Counted from the stretch's first letter, positions 20,450 to 34,543 are shown. The stretch is 64,000 nucleotides of DNA from Rapana venosa (GCA_028751875.1 CM054158.1:7679916-7743915); one strand, 5' to 3'. The notes: generated by a model from the letters alone, not told the origin. Translations and numbers: made by a program.

Positions 20450-23400
20450 TTGTTTTGATTTTCCCTCCCTAAAACATAGCTTTTGCGTGCCCATATTTTT
20501 GCACTTTCTGTGGAACTGTTACTTTGGACCCTGTCTCTGCACAGTTCCTGAAAAGTGTTAGGTGGTGTCTTTGGTGGTGTGAAGCTCCTTCAGTCAGAGG
20601 GACTAGCATCGTACAGTTCCACCACAATTGGCTGCCGTACTCATCACCAGATGTGTGGTACATAGTAAAAGTACTATCTACTTCCAGAGGTGATGAGCCA
20701 CTTCCACACACACACCACGTGTGTGACTGGGATGGAAAGCGTGTCAGAAAAGCAGCAGCCAGTTTGACATCTGCAGGAAAAAGTGTTCTTCTCCAGAGGA
20801 AGACGGACTGAAGCGACAAGCAGTACAGACAGCGCAGTCACTACATTCAAACACAAAGTCATCACCATACCAAGCCATCACAGTCTCGCACAGCAGTGTA
20901 TTCATATTGAAACAAGAGACAAGACCAAAAACGTTCCACAAAAAAAAAAAATCCCAGTCTGTTGTTGGCTTTACCCTCTGTCAACAGTGAACTGAATGGA
21001 CAACTTGATCAAATTTTACATCCAGTAAAACACACAGAGGACTGGCAAGTTCTGCCATCACATTGGATCACATTCAGACTTCCTTCCTTCCCCACACATG
21101 GCTGACACCTAGACACTGCAATAATCCACAATGTCCACAAACAGCAACTGAAATTGGAAGACAATAGCAAACAGAAACTACACTGGACATGTTTGCTTTG
21201 AATCAAAATGAGCGACAAAAACCAAAAAAAAACCAACCACACAACACTGTAAGCATGGAGGATTTTTTTTTCTTATCGACAGTCTTTCAGCAAAGTGGAC
21301 AATCAAAGCGTGCAGTTTTCTTACCAGCCCTCAACGTCATCAAGATTTCATTCTTCAGCAAGCAAGCACAAAACAAGCTATCTGTACAGATTGTACTAAA
21401 CCACCACCCCACCCCCTCCAAAAAAAAAGGACCCCCCAAAAAACAACAACCCCAAACCCAACCCTACCAAAACCCTGTGTCTTTGACAATGAATAAATCA
21501 AGTCAAGGGTTAACTAACTCCTGCACCCTTGAGGTTATTCCATCATTAAAATCAACCTTCTCAACAACAACAAAAAATCAATCTGAACAATTAAAAAAAA
21601 AACCCAATCTTCTCAACAATGTGAAATCAGGCCAAAAAAATCATCTCAACCTAGGCACAGACCCAAAATTGTGTTTCTTTCTGAATGATCATCAAAATCT
21701 CCTGATTTAGTTGGCACTCACTTCCATTCCCAGCCTCCCACTATGGCTGTTAATGACCACCCCAACAGCATGTGACAGAACAAACTCTCTGATGCTTGCA
21801 GGTCTGTCACATTTGCAGATGGCTGTGTCATAGCAGAATATTGCTCTCTTGACACATAAAAGGCAACTTTCAGAATGGAAATCAGCCTGTTGTACACTCA
21901 TGTCTCAATAGTAGGGGTGGAAATGGCACTGGTGCTTATTATTCTGAGATTCGTCACAGGAAATCAGTTCCTTTCCATTGTGGACAGCTGCCTTCACATC
22001 TAATGGGGGATGGGGTGGGGGTGGTACTCTAAAGTGACACAGCTGGATGTGAATTCCAAGTCTGTCGAGCCCAAAAGCCAAAGGGGCAAACAGCACTTTT
22101 GGCACTGTAGTGTACCATAACACAGGGGTGTGGAGGACCTCAGATTGACACACAGTAGTACCATTTTTGTGAGGAAAATGTCTCAGATGAATGCTAGCCC
22201 ACAAACCTTTAAAAAATAATTTTATAGTATATTTTTGCGAGGGAAGTTTCTCAGATCAATGCTAGCCCACAAACCTTTTTATTTTATTTTTATATTTGTG
22301 AACCACCACCAATACTGTAAGAACTTTTCTCCAAACTAGAACTTTCATTAACGAAGCTGATTATGAACCTTTTGGCGGAGAGGGCATGACAGGGACCCCA
22401 TTCCTGCAGCAGTTGTGTGTGAGCCACATCTCTGTCAAGCTGCCATCACTAATGCACAGAAAACACTGAACCTGCAGGCAGAGAGATGCAGCAATGATGC
22501 AGCACCCCCCCCCCCCCCCCCCAAAAAAAAAGAAAAAAAAAAAAAAAAAAAAAAAGTAAAACAAAACAAAACTCTGAACTAAATGAAACTATAAAAACCT
22601 TAAAAGACCACCACTATGATTCAATAGAATTATGTGACCTATAAAATTTGGCTGTTTATCATTCAGAATGGTCCACAATATGGACCTTAAGTCTGTTCAT
22701 TTACTGATTGTATGAAGTGAACTGAGCCTGGAAACCACCCATTGTGTTGTGGAAGGTGTTTACACAGGAAGGTTTTACACTGGAAGGTTTTACGCTCTCT
22801 GTACCTCTCCCCCACAGAGTGAACAAATGCATACAGGGTTTATCACCCGCTTCCCTTTGTTAAGGTTGCTTGTTGCTCGAGGTATCAGGACAAGGAAAAG
22901 GGCTGGTGGGAAAATGCACAACTACCGATGCCATCACATCAACAGGCCACAACAATAAAACAGAAACTGTCCGGAATCAAATCACGAAACAAGCAAGCCT
23001 ACAGTCAAAAGCATATGTTCACATCACACAAACACAACTTCTTCTTTCAAAACCCGCTATTCTGTAGTGCTTGTGCCAACCGTATAAATATTGCAGTCAC
23101 ATTGGTACACACTAAAGATTCCCAGTACACTCATGTACAGCCCAGAGCTAAACATGCACAGACTTAAAGCTACAGAAGCAGGGGAATACATGATATGTTG
23201 AGGACAAGGGATACGCTCCTCTACAGTCCCCTCCTGAAAGCTACAATGCATACATCATAAATAGTCCCAGCTCCACATAGCTTATGACCGGCACTGGTTA
23301 CGTCAGGGGCTCCGTTAGGGATGTGCACGATTCAGAAAACAAAGCAAGCCTCACCTCTTCCCACATACATGTCAGAGCCCCGGCATAGCGCAGAAAGGCT

Positions 23401-25320
23401 TTCAGATACACAGCTACGATGAAATAAAAATATCATTTTGAACAACATGCTGGTGAAGCCATAAATGCAAAATATCAACAACAAACCGAAAAAAACAACA
23501 ACAAAAACCAAGGGGAATGATGTAAGGGAACTGGGGGTCCACCTCTAAAGTATGTACGGCATACGAATGAAACGATGCTCTGGTAATATTCTCTTCTGAT
23601 CATGCACAATCTCTTGAGTGTTGGACTTAATTTCTCAAATGCAATACATTTTAATTGATGATGAACAAAATGAACAGACACAATAATGAGACTGCATGGT
23701 TTAACAGCATCCACAAGTAAACACAGAACAGCAAGATATTGCAAAGTCTCCATGATTACACTGGCTTTAGGATGCAGTATGTATATATATATAAAGAAGG
23801 CAGAAGAGAGGCTAAAGAGATTGGTTACACCCCCCCCCCCCCCCCCCCCCTCCCACCCTTAGAGACTCTCAAGCTTCACCCATATCTGCATGAATGTGGA
23901 CATCATGATGGCATTATCATACAACAGAAATGATCATTTTAACATCGATCTTGAGATGTTAGCCATTGGCAAAAGTGTTAACACACATCACTCACAAAGC
24001 ACTGAGGAGATGCTTTTGACGTCAAAGCATGATCCTGAAACCTTACAGAGGTGAAGAGAATGTGTAGACTTCTCCTCACTTCACCATCATCAGTTCTGGC
24101 CACGTACATGTGAATGGATGGAGGGAAAATATCATATCCCTGACAAAACATTCATGTTTTACAGATGGTTTCTCAAACAACAAAGTGCTGCACTGCGCTG
24201 TCCCCAGCAGCCAGGCAGAGATGGGCAGCCAGGCAGAGATGGACAGACAGACAGAGAGAGAGACAGAGAGACAGACAGCACACAGGCCGCAGTGTCCTTG
24301 GAACCAGACATCAGGCAGTGCAGCTCTGCTAACAGTTCTTTCCTCAAGGTCCTAACATACTGCCAACACTTGGGGCAGCAGTGTCAACTAACCCCATGAA
24401 TACCAGCCTGCAGGCAAAGACTAGGGTAGCCAGAAGCTGATGGTTCAAATCCTGTTCAGACCTGCATTGTTTCTCTCTCCCCCATCTCCTAAGAGCGTTG
24501 GTATGAGAGCTTTTTCCCCCGTGACAAGATTACTTTAACAGGGTGCTGTACATATGGTGCATGCAGAGTGATCCGTTTCAAGAGAGCTGCTTCTGGTAAC
24601 GGTCTGCAGTAGTGCCCACTCTCTTTGACAGGTCCATACACAAGTCGACAGAATAAAAGAAAGGGAACACTGTATAACAGTTTCACACTTCCCCCTCAAA
24701 GAAAAGTCACCTGACTTTCATGCTGATCAAGCCACTAAGATAACGATGCAACCTTGAACAATACTAACACAATACAATAGTGCTCATTGTTGTAAATGAT
24801 GCATGCGGATGGATGTGCACAAAATTTCATTCTATTAAAATTTTCGTCAAATCAACAAGAGTGAAAATATGCAACATTTTCTTCAAAATGTGACACACGA
24901 TATGATTAATGAAGAGAAATACCAGAACAAACAGCAACTGTGGGGGGTCACTCCTGGATATCTATCTATATATATATATATATCTCCTGGGCAACCCCAA
25001 ATCTACTACACACAATTCTGCAACACTGTCAATTTTAGCAAACTTTTGTCGGGACAAGTTTTTCCAGCCTACACATTGACTAATGAAATCAGACACAGTC
25101 ATTCTTGACAGACACAGCAACAAAACATAACAGCTATATATTAAACCAAGTCATCTTTCTGCTAACTGGTTTCACTTGCTTAATACACACATACCCATGT
25201 AAAAGTCCCCAGCCAAGATGCTTTATACCCATTTAAAAAAACCCAACCAATCACAAAAAACCCTCAGTTATGTAGATGCACACAAACAGGCTGAATTTAG
25301 CATATGTATCAATTACTGGC
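20450..25320. other. Long stretch without a recognised gene
   Basis: I looked on both strands for conserved coding segments and found none. The longest frames (116 aa minus at 20469-20819, 95 aa plus at 20524-20811, 173 aa plus at 21189-21710, 99 aa minus at 21905-22204) overlap each other or are Lys/Asn/Gln-rich low complexity. Small features are a C/A homopolymer pair (22504-22555), a C run (23830-23850), (TA)n at 23774-23792 and 24961-24981, and CAGACAGA runs near 24240-24280. Confidence 0.4.
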
Positions 25321-25323
25321 GCT

Positions 25324-26224
25324 AAAAAATGCCCGGTTTCACCAGCCGCCATGGCGCAGTGGTTAGCGCCTTGGGTTACGGACTGGAAGGTCGCGGGTTC
25401 GAATCCCATAAGAGTCATAGGGATTCTTCGGACTCCGGCCGGCTCCTACCCAGAGTGAGTGTGCTGTGGGCTCAGTGGGAAGACTGGGATCACACAGTTG
25501 AGCTTCATCCACTTAACGGATGCGAGTTTGAGAGTGTTGCTCAAATTACCTGACCAACACTGCAGGTGTCTGTATCTCTTGGGCCCGGTTGACGCCGGGA
25601 TATATTATGATAGTAAGCGTAGAGTACAACCCTGTCAAGTAGTCTCAAAGCATATGCACTTCCACAGCAGCATAATTACGTCATCCTCATTGTCATTAAT
25701 CATCATGCAATTAAAAAAATTGCCTCTGATTCGGTGGTCCCAGTTTCTCTGGTCTCATGGTGACCTCAGATTCGGTTTGGCCATACACTTCTGTGCCTGT
25801 GGTGAGTGTGTGTCAAAGCCTTTGGGGTTGGAGGTTTGCGGGGGACGGTTGTTGGAGGGACGTTGTGGTGGTTGCCACCTCGGTTGGGCAACTCACTCAG
25901 TCTGGCTCCGCGACTGAGCTAATACTGTCGTTAGTAGGGGGCTTAGTAGGTGGTGTCCTGCGTATGTTAGCTCAGAACAGGCACCACTGAACACCGCCAA
26001 AGTGACCCAGCAGCAGTGCAGGGCCCCTCTGGCTGGTGGCCCCGCGGCGGCCTGATAGTGATTGGCTCCCTGTGGACCTCCGACTCTGAGGATGAGACAT
26101 AACAAATATGGGTATGGCTGTGGCGGGGAGATTGGAATGAGCGGCGTGGGAACAGCAGGACAGGGGGACGTCACAGAAGATGAGGCAGCAAAAAAAAAGA
26201 AAAAAAAAAAAAATGCCCGGTTTC
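25324..26224 (+). mobile_element. 867-bp tRNA-headed retroposon with a 17-bp target-site duplication
   Basis: The element proper spans 25341-26207. The direct repeat AAAAAATGCCCGGTTTC flanks it exactly (25324-25340 and 26208-26224). The 5' end is a tRNA-like head with A box TGGCGCAGTGGTTAGCGCC and B box GGTCGCGGGTTCGAATCCC. The 3' end is an A-rich tail (26189-26207). Between them lies a GC-rich 3' half (TTAGCTCAGAACAGGCACC, GACTCTGAGGATGAGACA). The head, A tail and target duplication are the hallmarks of LINE-mobilised retroposition. At 867 bp it is far longer than a usual SINE, so it may be a tRNA head joined to a LINE 3' UTR or to a host transcript. A 152-aa open frame inside (25459-25917) has no motif I recognise. 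Confidence 0.9.
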
Positions 26225-27335
26225 TTTTTCCTCCAACGAAAATCTTTATGACTGCTCTACAACATCAGCGAAAAGAAACGATATGAGCAATTGATTTAGC
26301 AATTATTTGAGCAGCTAAGCTAACCATTGTGTGACAAGGAAGAAGTAATACAGAGATAAAACAAAAACAAATCTGATCTTCGCCACAAGTGAGCAGGCTG
26401 GAGAGAGGAGGGAGGCCCATAGCTTGCCTTCTTCAGTCAGGGAGGTCGGGACAGCAGACAGCCTTGATAAAAAAAACCAGAAACGTCTTCCCAGGGAATC
26501 TGACCAGCGGCTGATTCTGGACAGCTCAACTGAGTACACCTACATGGTGAGGCGATAGGATGGAACACAGTGACAGCACAGAGGGATAAGTGCAGCGAAC
26601 GTAAATGAAATGTAACGCGTGTAGCTGGTGGCTTGCACAGTGAAGACAGGCTCAGCATGCATCCTGTTACCTGGAGAGGGATGGGCTCCACCAACTTGTC
26701 CATGACACACTGCCTGAGAAATTCAGTGCAGTGTCCCTATGACTGGGCTCAGAGTTAGAGCAGCGGCCAGTCACCAAGTTCCTAGCAACCATCTACACTT
26801 TTGAAGTGTTAGGCTTCACAGCACCAGTGTGTGTGTGTTAGCCAAACCAGTGCAGTGCAGAGTGTTGTCTTCAACTTTTATTTCGCTGGGTCTGATTTTC
26901 AGTTTTCGTCTACACGACTCGTGCATAAAGGCTGACATTACAAACATGAGTAGCATTTTCATCACCCACCACTACCTTACAACCTCTATGTTGTCTCTCT
27001 CTACTCATCTTTGGATACTTATACTTTTTTGAAGGAATGACAACAGAACTGAAATGCTATGCTTTCACTTTGTGTACAGCATGGATTTCTCCTCTTTTAA
27101 AGGGCATCTCAGTATTTTCTGTTGCTCCTACCCCAAAGTGTGTAAACCATGTACATAACTTGGCAAAATTGAAACCAGTACTAAAATCAACATTCAAGAA
27201 TTTAGTTGTAACACACTGTAACTGTTACTCTTTTAATAGGTTACCTCAGTATTTTCTGCTGCTTTTACCCCAAAGCGTGCATGACAGCAACTTACAGGTT
27301 ATCAAAACCAGTACCAGAACCAATATTCATATATT
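26225..27335. other. Stretch without a recognised gene; group H SINE fragment inside
   Basis: 26655-26750 matches the 3' part of the group H SINE at 8630-8935 (GAGAGGGATGGGCTCCACCA, GACACACTGCCTGAGAAATT). A loose repeat of TTACCTCAGTATTTTCTGCT with CTTTTACCCCAAAG is seen at 27100-27150 and 27240-27280. No exon was recognised. Confidence 0.45.
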
Positions 27336-27339
27336 TAGA

Positions 27340-27570
27340 GACAAAACTCATCCTACCAACCTGATGAATGGTCAATACATGATATATGTACAGACAAAAC
27401 TCATCGTACTAACCTGATGAATGGTCAATACATGATATATGTACAGACAAAACTCATCGTACTAACCTGATGAATGGTCAATACATGATATATGTACAGA
27501 CAAAACTCATCCTGCCAACCTGATGAATGGTCAATACATGATATATGTACAGACAAAACTCACCCTGCTA
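27340..27570. repeat. 53-bp tandem repeat, about 4 copies
   Basis: CTGATGAATGGTCAATACAT and GATATATGTACAGACAAAAC recur every 53 bp (27361, 27414 and so on) with very few differences. Confidence 0.95.
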
Positions 27571-27574
27571 ATCT

Positions 27575-27690
27575 ACCCCCCCTCCCCCCCAAAGTCGGCA
27601 GGTAGAATGCAGCTACCCTGATGGTGGGCAAAGGGTCAGGTATGCAATTTCTCACCTATGGTGTGCTTGAGAGCTCTCACAAAGGAAAGG
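27575..27690 (+). mobile_element. SINE 3' tail module
   Basis: AAAGTCGGCAGGTAGAATGC, GCTACCCTGATGGTGGGCAA and GAGAGCTCTCAC match the shared tail. It is preceded by a C-rich run. Confidence 0.7.
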
Positions 27691-28599
27691 AAAAAATCTA
27701 CCATGATAACAAAACAAAAAAAAGATAAATGACACATAAACGAATGCCACCCCCCCCCCCCCCTGATAAAATGACCAGTAAAGATCGCTCCTAATAGATA
27801 GGTATATATTTGTCAAACAAGTGTCAAATAAAACACATCACATAAAAGTTGATCTTATGGTGGATATTATACAATCCCTGTAAGTAATAATATTGAGAGT
27901 GCAAAATCAGAAAAAAATATATACAGATATTTTAAAACAGTTTACATCTGGGCCTTTATTTCCCACAGAAGTATATCAATGATATATGTGTGTGTGTGCG
28001 CACGCGTGTGTGAGCGTGTGTGTGTGCATGCATGCGTATGAGTGTTAGCAGTTCCAGAACATGGACATAACTAATTTCTGAACAAGGAAAATAAAATAAT
28101 CCAATAAAATCAGGTTGAAAGAAAACAACAACAAAAACATAAGCATAATTTGTACACACAAAAAAAAGAGAGAGAAAAAAAACACCCAAACCCATCCAAA
28201 ACTGTACATCATCAGACAAAAATACTTCTGTGAACTCATAGACAATCACAGACTATGTGAAACACACACTCTTACAGTTACATCTGAAGCATTATATATA
28301 TATATAATATTATATATAAACAACAATGACTGTACACGACTGACATGTCTGTGCACGACAAAAAGTAACAACCCTTTACACTAAAATATAAAACACAAAC
28401 ACAACCACCCCAAAAACACAAGTCTTTAAGAGAGTTCATCTACAGCACTATCTTGACACTTCAAACGATTTCTATTCAGTTCATATGAATCAGTCAACAT
28501 ACAAATAAAAAAAAACCCCCCAAAAATCAAATTTGAAGATCATATACGTATTGCCACAGTTGAAAAATGGCTCCCCACAAACAGAAACAAGAACAGAAA

Positions 28600-28700
28600 T
28601 GAACATCCCCGAAATTAGAATTGCAGCTACCTTCATGGGGGCAAACTGTCCCGTCACAAAACTAAATCATGATGAACCTCGGGTTCTTAGCCAAAGAAAA
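28600..28700 (+). mobile_element. SINE 3' tail module
   Basis: CCCCGAAATTAGAATTGCAG, GCTACCTTCATGGGGGCAAA and GATGAACCTCGGGTTCTTAG are a diverged copy of the shared tail. Confidence 0.65.
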
Positions 28701-28734
28701 CAGACTGAGATGGAGTAGAAGAAAAGAAGAGAGA

Positions 28735-28737
<3 letters not shown>

Positions 28738-28786
<49 letters not shown>

Positions 28787-28808
28787 GAGAGAGAGAGAGG
28801 AGGAGAGA

Positions 28809-28839
<31 letters not shown>

Positions 28840-28845
28840 GAGTTC
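28738..28845. repeat. (GA)n microsatellite
   Basis: GA run with a few GG and AA interruptions. Confidence 0.9.
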
Positions 28846-31299
28846 TTTTATCTCCCTTGCCCATCCAGTTATGCTCCCTCTTATGTCATCACAATGAACA
28901 TTAATATTACTGAATGGGGTCAGGAGGAATACCTGTAGGGAGGATTGCTCTTTTCATACAAGGTGTTTAACTGTAGTGGTCACTTACGTGGTGACTTTCT
29001 TCTTCTTCTTCTTTCTTTTATTTCTTTTTTTGTTTTTTTGAGAGACGAGAGGACGGATATTTAAATGAGAAATCAAAGTAAACAGTAAGGAAGGATTAAG
29101 AGGTTGTTTTTTTCTTTCTTGGAAAGTCTGGCTCCTATTTGTGACTTTTGACATTCTGTAAAAAAATTGTCTGACATTAAATGACAATCACAATTGCATA
29201 TATATGTTATGGCTCATCCTTTTTTTCACGGGTGGTCGTGGGATGGGGAGGGGGGTAGAAAGGGAAGGCTAACCAACAGGGAAGGGAGAACAATATATAT
29301 ATATATATATAAATAAAGTAAAAAATAATTGTATACTGACTTTACAATGAACAAACAATGAATATCTGAGGAAAACTTAGGGGGTATGATTGGAAATCGT
29401 ATCTACATGAAAAACACACGGAGTGAAATAAGTCAGGAAAGATTATGATTCCAGTTTGTACCCTTCGAGAATGTTTTCAGCAATGAGCTACAATACATAA
29501 CTACCTAATCATCAACACATACATAATTATACACACAGCACCATGGAAACACAACATTCATCCACACACAACACACGAGGGTTTGGGTGAGATCTTTACA
29601 TATCGTAACCATGATTGATTTCTATTTAAGTCACCGTAAAGTTGTTATGTCATGGGAATGAAGTTTTGAGCTTTCCTGCCGACTTTTATCACAAAACACA
29701 CGCCATCACCAACAGTCTTTTAAATCACTTACCCCCCGCGAAAGACCACCAAAACTTTATATATAAAAAAGATCTTTGGAGTAACAACTTTGGAAAGCAC
29801 CACGTGTGAAACTGTTAAAAAAAAAAATTCCAGAAAGGTTTTTTTTTTAATTTTTAAATGAACTGGATGCAGTTCTTTGCCAGAAAATCTGTTATCAACA
29901 GTTTACTTTGTACATTTCAACAGCTGTAACAAACAATGCGCTGCCCTATCACATTTTTCAATCCATCCAATCTTTTCAATTTCACAGTTTTATCTATTTT
30001 TCAGAGAATGCAAATGCGAAGACAGACAGAGAGAGAGAGGGGAAGAGAGAGAGACAGACAGACAGAGAAAATGTGCTTGTCAGAGTACTTGCATCTTTAC
30101 GTATAATACTAAGATGTCTGCCTTATTCTTAGTGCACATAATTGTGAAAAAAGATCCATTTATCTATCCATCTTTCTCAATTTTCTCTAGAAAAACTGGG
30201 GAGGTGATTTTTAAATCTGGTTTTAATGTTTAAATGTTTTAACAATTAAATCTGGTTTTAATCTTTAAATGGTTAAATTTGGTTTTAATGCAGGTGATGT
30301 CATCCTTCACAAAACAAATGACTTTGTTAATAAACTAAACAAACATAAAACCAAACACAAAAAACCAACCATGACTCAGAAAAATGGATGGAACAGACAG
30401 AACCTTTTCTGAACAACTGACACTACAGGTATCCTGACAGTTCTCTGAAGACAAGGGGGCTTCTCTCTTCATGACACAACACAACACAACACTCTGCAGT
30501 GTGGAGAGACATTTCGGACACAACACATGATGCTGCATTAAAAAACACCCACAACAACAAAGTGCTAAACACAAATCAGTAAACAAAACTGGAACAAAAA
30601 ACCACACCCCAAAAAACGGCTCCTTCCAGACTGGCAGTAAACAAAAGTAATATTGTCATCTATATTTCTGTGATATCGGCTTCTAAACCACTCCCAGTAT
30701 ATGTAAGGGTTTATCAAAACTTTTACCTACTTTGGTTACAAGTTGTTTAGTATGATTTTTATAGTTTGGAAAACTTTCAAGAGATCAAAACAAAACGAAA
30801 ACAACATCATAAAGAGAGTTTATCGCACTGAATGGCAGAGGAGATGAAGAACACAACACTGACATAATCATGTCTTAAATGATAAAGAAGTCACACATAC
30901 TGCTCCTAAGGTGGCACAGCACAGTCAAAAGCTACCAGCAATTCTCTCCGCTGTTTCTGATACACAGATCATCATTTTCTTCACCAAATCATTTGAAGGA
31001 CATCTGAAGAATGACGATTCTGAACAATATTTGGCCGTCTGCTCATTTTGCTTCTCCTTATTTATTTTTCTTTATTCATTTATTTTAATTTTTTTAATTT
31101 TGAGGATAACGGAAACAAAGAATCCTTCTTCCCATGTGTCTGTTTAACCCCTGTTAACTCTCCTTTTCTCAACAATGTATGACGTATTTCTCACTCACGT
31201 GTTCAGCCCTCCACCGATTCTCTGTAGTCTAACCTGTACACCCTCCAACAGCAGCAGACGTCTGTTCTGAGCGTACAATGTTACGGTGATTGAATCAGC

Positions 31300-31400
31300 A
31301 CTCCTCCCTGAAGTCAGAATGCCGCTACCTTAATGGTGAGCTAACGGTGGCGTATGCAGAATCTCACTACCGATGACCCTGAGAGACCAGAAATGAGAAC
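31300..31400 (+). mobile_element. SINE 3' tail module
   Basis: CTGAAGTCAGAATGCCGCTA, ATGGTGAGCTAACGGTGGC and TCTCACTACCGATGACCCTG match the shared tail with changes. Confidence 0.7.
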
Positions 31401-32805
31401 GAACAGCAGTATTCCCTTTTTCACTAGAGGCTGGACTCCTTTCACTTCATATAACCTTCCTGAAATTCATCTTTGATTTTCTGCCCTACATACATGTTAT
31501 ATCAACTAATACATCTCAAAGAAGCTGACTATAAATTACACTTAAAAAAATTTTTTTTTTTTTAGCTTGTTCCTAAAGGGATGACATTTTACTTTTTGTC
31601 AAACATTATTTTTTTTAAAGTTACGATTTGTAATGAAACTGTTAGCAAACTACAGTGATCTTTCTGACTGACAGGAAGGGATGGTGAAAAAGATACAGGA
31701 AAAAACCCTAACAAATAATGTTTACTAGACTCCCAAATATTAGGGAAAATGGCAGACCTAAACTCAGAATTCTTTGCCAAGTACAGAAAATAAGTGTTGG
31801 CTATGATGATCAACCGCATTATCACTGATAATATCACTCTGAAAAATCCATAAACCCCACTTCTGTCTTGACACGCCCAACACTGTAATGTTACTTTAGT
31901 GTCCAACACTATAATATCATAATCAGCCACGGAACATACCGACACATTACAGATCCATCTACGCCCTATCAGTGGATTAATCAAGCAAGAAACAAGAGAA
32001 ACCATGTGTGTTTTCATACCGTACAATAAGTGAATGGCATGAGTTGAGATGGAATAGTATTAACCAAACGACCTTGAAGCAGGACTCTAGCCTCGGCACA
32101 TTACACTGGTACAAGCCGTAACCACATGAAACATATCTCGATCAGTAACGGTAATCAAACTACCAACTGCACTGGTTTTGGAACACGACTCAGTACAACA
32201 ACAGTCAGTACAGAACAGACAACACAGGACCACCTGACAGAATCCACACCCTCTCTTTGGGATATGTAAGAATGTGTAGGATCAAACTAACAAACCAAAT
32301 TCAGACTACACTGGAAATATAAAAATCTCTGTCCTTACTATTTCATCTGCACATTAATTAAAAAAAAAAAAAAAAAGGAACCCCGAAGTATTCATAATCA
32401 CTACACACCAGCCACACAATTGAAAATTCACAAAAAGCTGCCCACAACTTCCTCTTTTCTTCTCTACAAACCACAATCATATAAAAAGGGAAGAGAAAAA
32501 AAAAAAGAAAAAGGAGAAGGGGCAACAGGACAGACAAACGCCATGACGCACTGAAAAGTGCTCTCTGTCCATAGCTGGCCGGCCGTACAACCACACGGCC
32601 AGGTCAAATCTACAGCAACATAAAATGACCGCCCCTTTGTTTTACGCCGAAATACTAAATGTAACTCAGGAAGGGATGGATCTAGGGAGTTTTGGAGCAA
32701 TCCCTGGCGTCCCAACGACGAATTGGCAGAGGAAGTCGGATGGGGCAGGGTGGGGGTGGGTGGTGTGAAAACGGCTCAGCACAAACGTTAACATGCAAGG
32801 AAGGA

Positions 32806-33077
32806 CTAGTAGTACGAGGGGCTTGTGTTGGCCACCACCGTCAGGTCACACTCTAGTGGACAGTCTTGGCACGCTGCCATGGGACCGCTGCTGGTCACTT
32901 CCATGGACTCGGCCGAGCTGGGCCCCGATTTCATGTCTGGGGCGAAGGATGATGCGCTTTTGGTGTCGTCGTCGTCCTCATCGTCTTCTTCCTCCTCCAT
33001 TAGTTTCTTTGCTAGCTGCACCGCCGCAAATTCGTTATAGTGCAATTTGCGTTTCATCTCAAACTCTTTACGTTTGG
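32806..33077 (-). CDS. PPP1R2: PPP1R2 exon 4 (stop codon)
   Basis: The acceptor is TTTTCCAG|CC. It opens with [19 protein letters not shown], then a run of Glu and Asp, and ends SPSYY before the TAG at 32806-32808. The open frame continues upstream into the intron through a (CA)n stretch, but the acceptor and homology set the exon start. Confidence 0.95.
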
Positions 33078-34506
33078 CTGGAAAACAAGAAGAAAAAAAC
33101 CCCATCCACAACAGGAATGAGTTTAGGAAGAAAAACACACATGAAGGAGTAAGAGTGTGAGTGTGACTAAGTGATTGTGTGTGTGTGTGTGTTTGAGTGT
33201 ATGTGTGTTTGAGTGTATGTGTGTGTGTGTGTTTGAGTGTGAGTGTGTGTGTGTATTTTGTGTAGTGCATGAGTACATGTGTGCTCGTACATGCATGTGA
33301 ACGTCTGTGCCAGTGTATGGGTGTGTGTGTGTGTATGTGTGTGAATGTGTGCATACCAGTGTGTGCCTACATGAGTGAGTGCAGACTGAGCAAGACTCGA
33401 GAAGCTGGTATGGGAAGCACGTTACAAAATCAGACTCATCTGTGACTTTCTGTCTGAAAATGGTATTTGTGCAACTAAGACATGTGTCACAGTCAAAAAA
33501 AAAATCCCTTGCTTTAAGAAATGTCAATTATTTCTGAATTCTGGCAACATGCATTCATGGTGGCAGCATCAAAATTTAAAAATACATTTAAAAAAAAAAA
33601 AAGAACCCCCCCCCCCCCCACCCATCCAAAAGAGAAAAAAAGAAAAGAAAAACAAGACCCCCCTCTCCCAATCAACCATATAAATCTACCAATATTGACA
33701 ACATGAAACAGTATTTTTGCATGAGTCACCAATTTCTTTTTTCTCAACAGACTTATGTACAGGTGAAGAACCAAAACACCTCTCAACATCTATCAGCTCT
33801 TAGTTCCCTCATCCATATGGCCAAAATTAAAACAACTTTTTTTTTTAAAGGCCAAAATCACTAACTAGTTCAACATTTACGTCTGATAACTACTGGCCCT
33901 CTTACCTCTTTCTTCTGGCGTCTCATTTTCATCTTCTGAAGAGCCTTCGTCTACTTCAGTGGACTTTTTGCTGCCATGGCCAGCGGCTATTAACCTGTGA
34001 CACACAAGTTAAGGCAACTGTCAGGGCTTGCTTTGCTCCCAGATGAAGAAGACTGCTATAAAGCTGAAAGGATGGCTGTCAACTTTAACTCTAGTTCTGA
34101 CACATTTTCTTTAGTTCTGCAATATTTTCTGTCTTTGTTTTTATGCCAAATGCTGCTTTATAACCACACAAAGAAATTCCTTTGTTTTTCTGTTGAAATT
34201 CCAGGTCTTTTCCAGACCCTAAAAAGCCAATATTTTTTCCCCAAAAGCATTCCAATTTGTCAGGACTTGTCCAGACATTCAGGATCTGTGAACCCTGTCT
34301 TCTGACCATACACACGTCCAGACAAAAGTACAGTCCATACTTCCAAATCTGAGGCAATACAAAATAAGAAACATGATATAAGGCAAAGCACGCCACATCT
34401 GTTCTGCTTTAATCTATTATTAACATGAGCATGTGGATAAAAAAGTACATGCATGTATGGGAATGTGTCTGAGCATCTGTGTATACAAGCACCTGTGTGT
34501 ACATGT

Positions 34507-34543
<37 letters not shown>

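Larger units (their letters stand above)
27700..32805 (-). other. Probable 3' UTR and downstream flank of PPP1R2
   Basis: This lies directly after the PPP1R2 stop on the minus strand. It has no recognised exon and contains several minus-strand AATAAA words (TTTATT on plus, for example near 27954, 29019 and 31041-31085), so the poly(A) site cannot be fixed. Inside are (GA)n (28738-28845), a tail module (28600-28700), another tail module (31300-31395) and a group B SINE scrap (31085-31130). The 145-aa minus frame at 31589-32026 has no motif I know. The 3' UTR assignment is inference from position. Confidence 0.35.

Noticed and set aside
20469..20819. Overlapping 116-aa minus and 95-aa plus frames
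   Set aside because: The two strands are open over the same bases and neither product shows a domain or a convincing exon border.
31589..32026. 145-aa minus frame downstream of PPP1R2
   Set aside because: It has no known motif, no splice support and an AT-rich biased composition. It is probably within the 3' UTR or downstream flank.
33078..33354. Upstream extension of the PPP1R2 last-exon frame
   Set aside because: It is (CA)n-derived and lies beyond a good acceptor at 33077/33078; the homology begins exactly at that acceptor.
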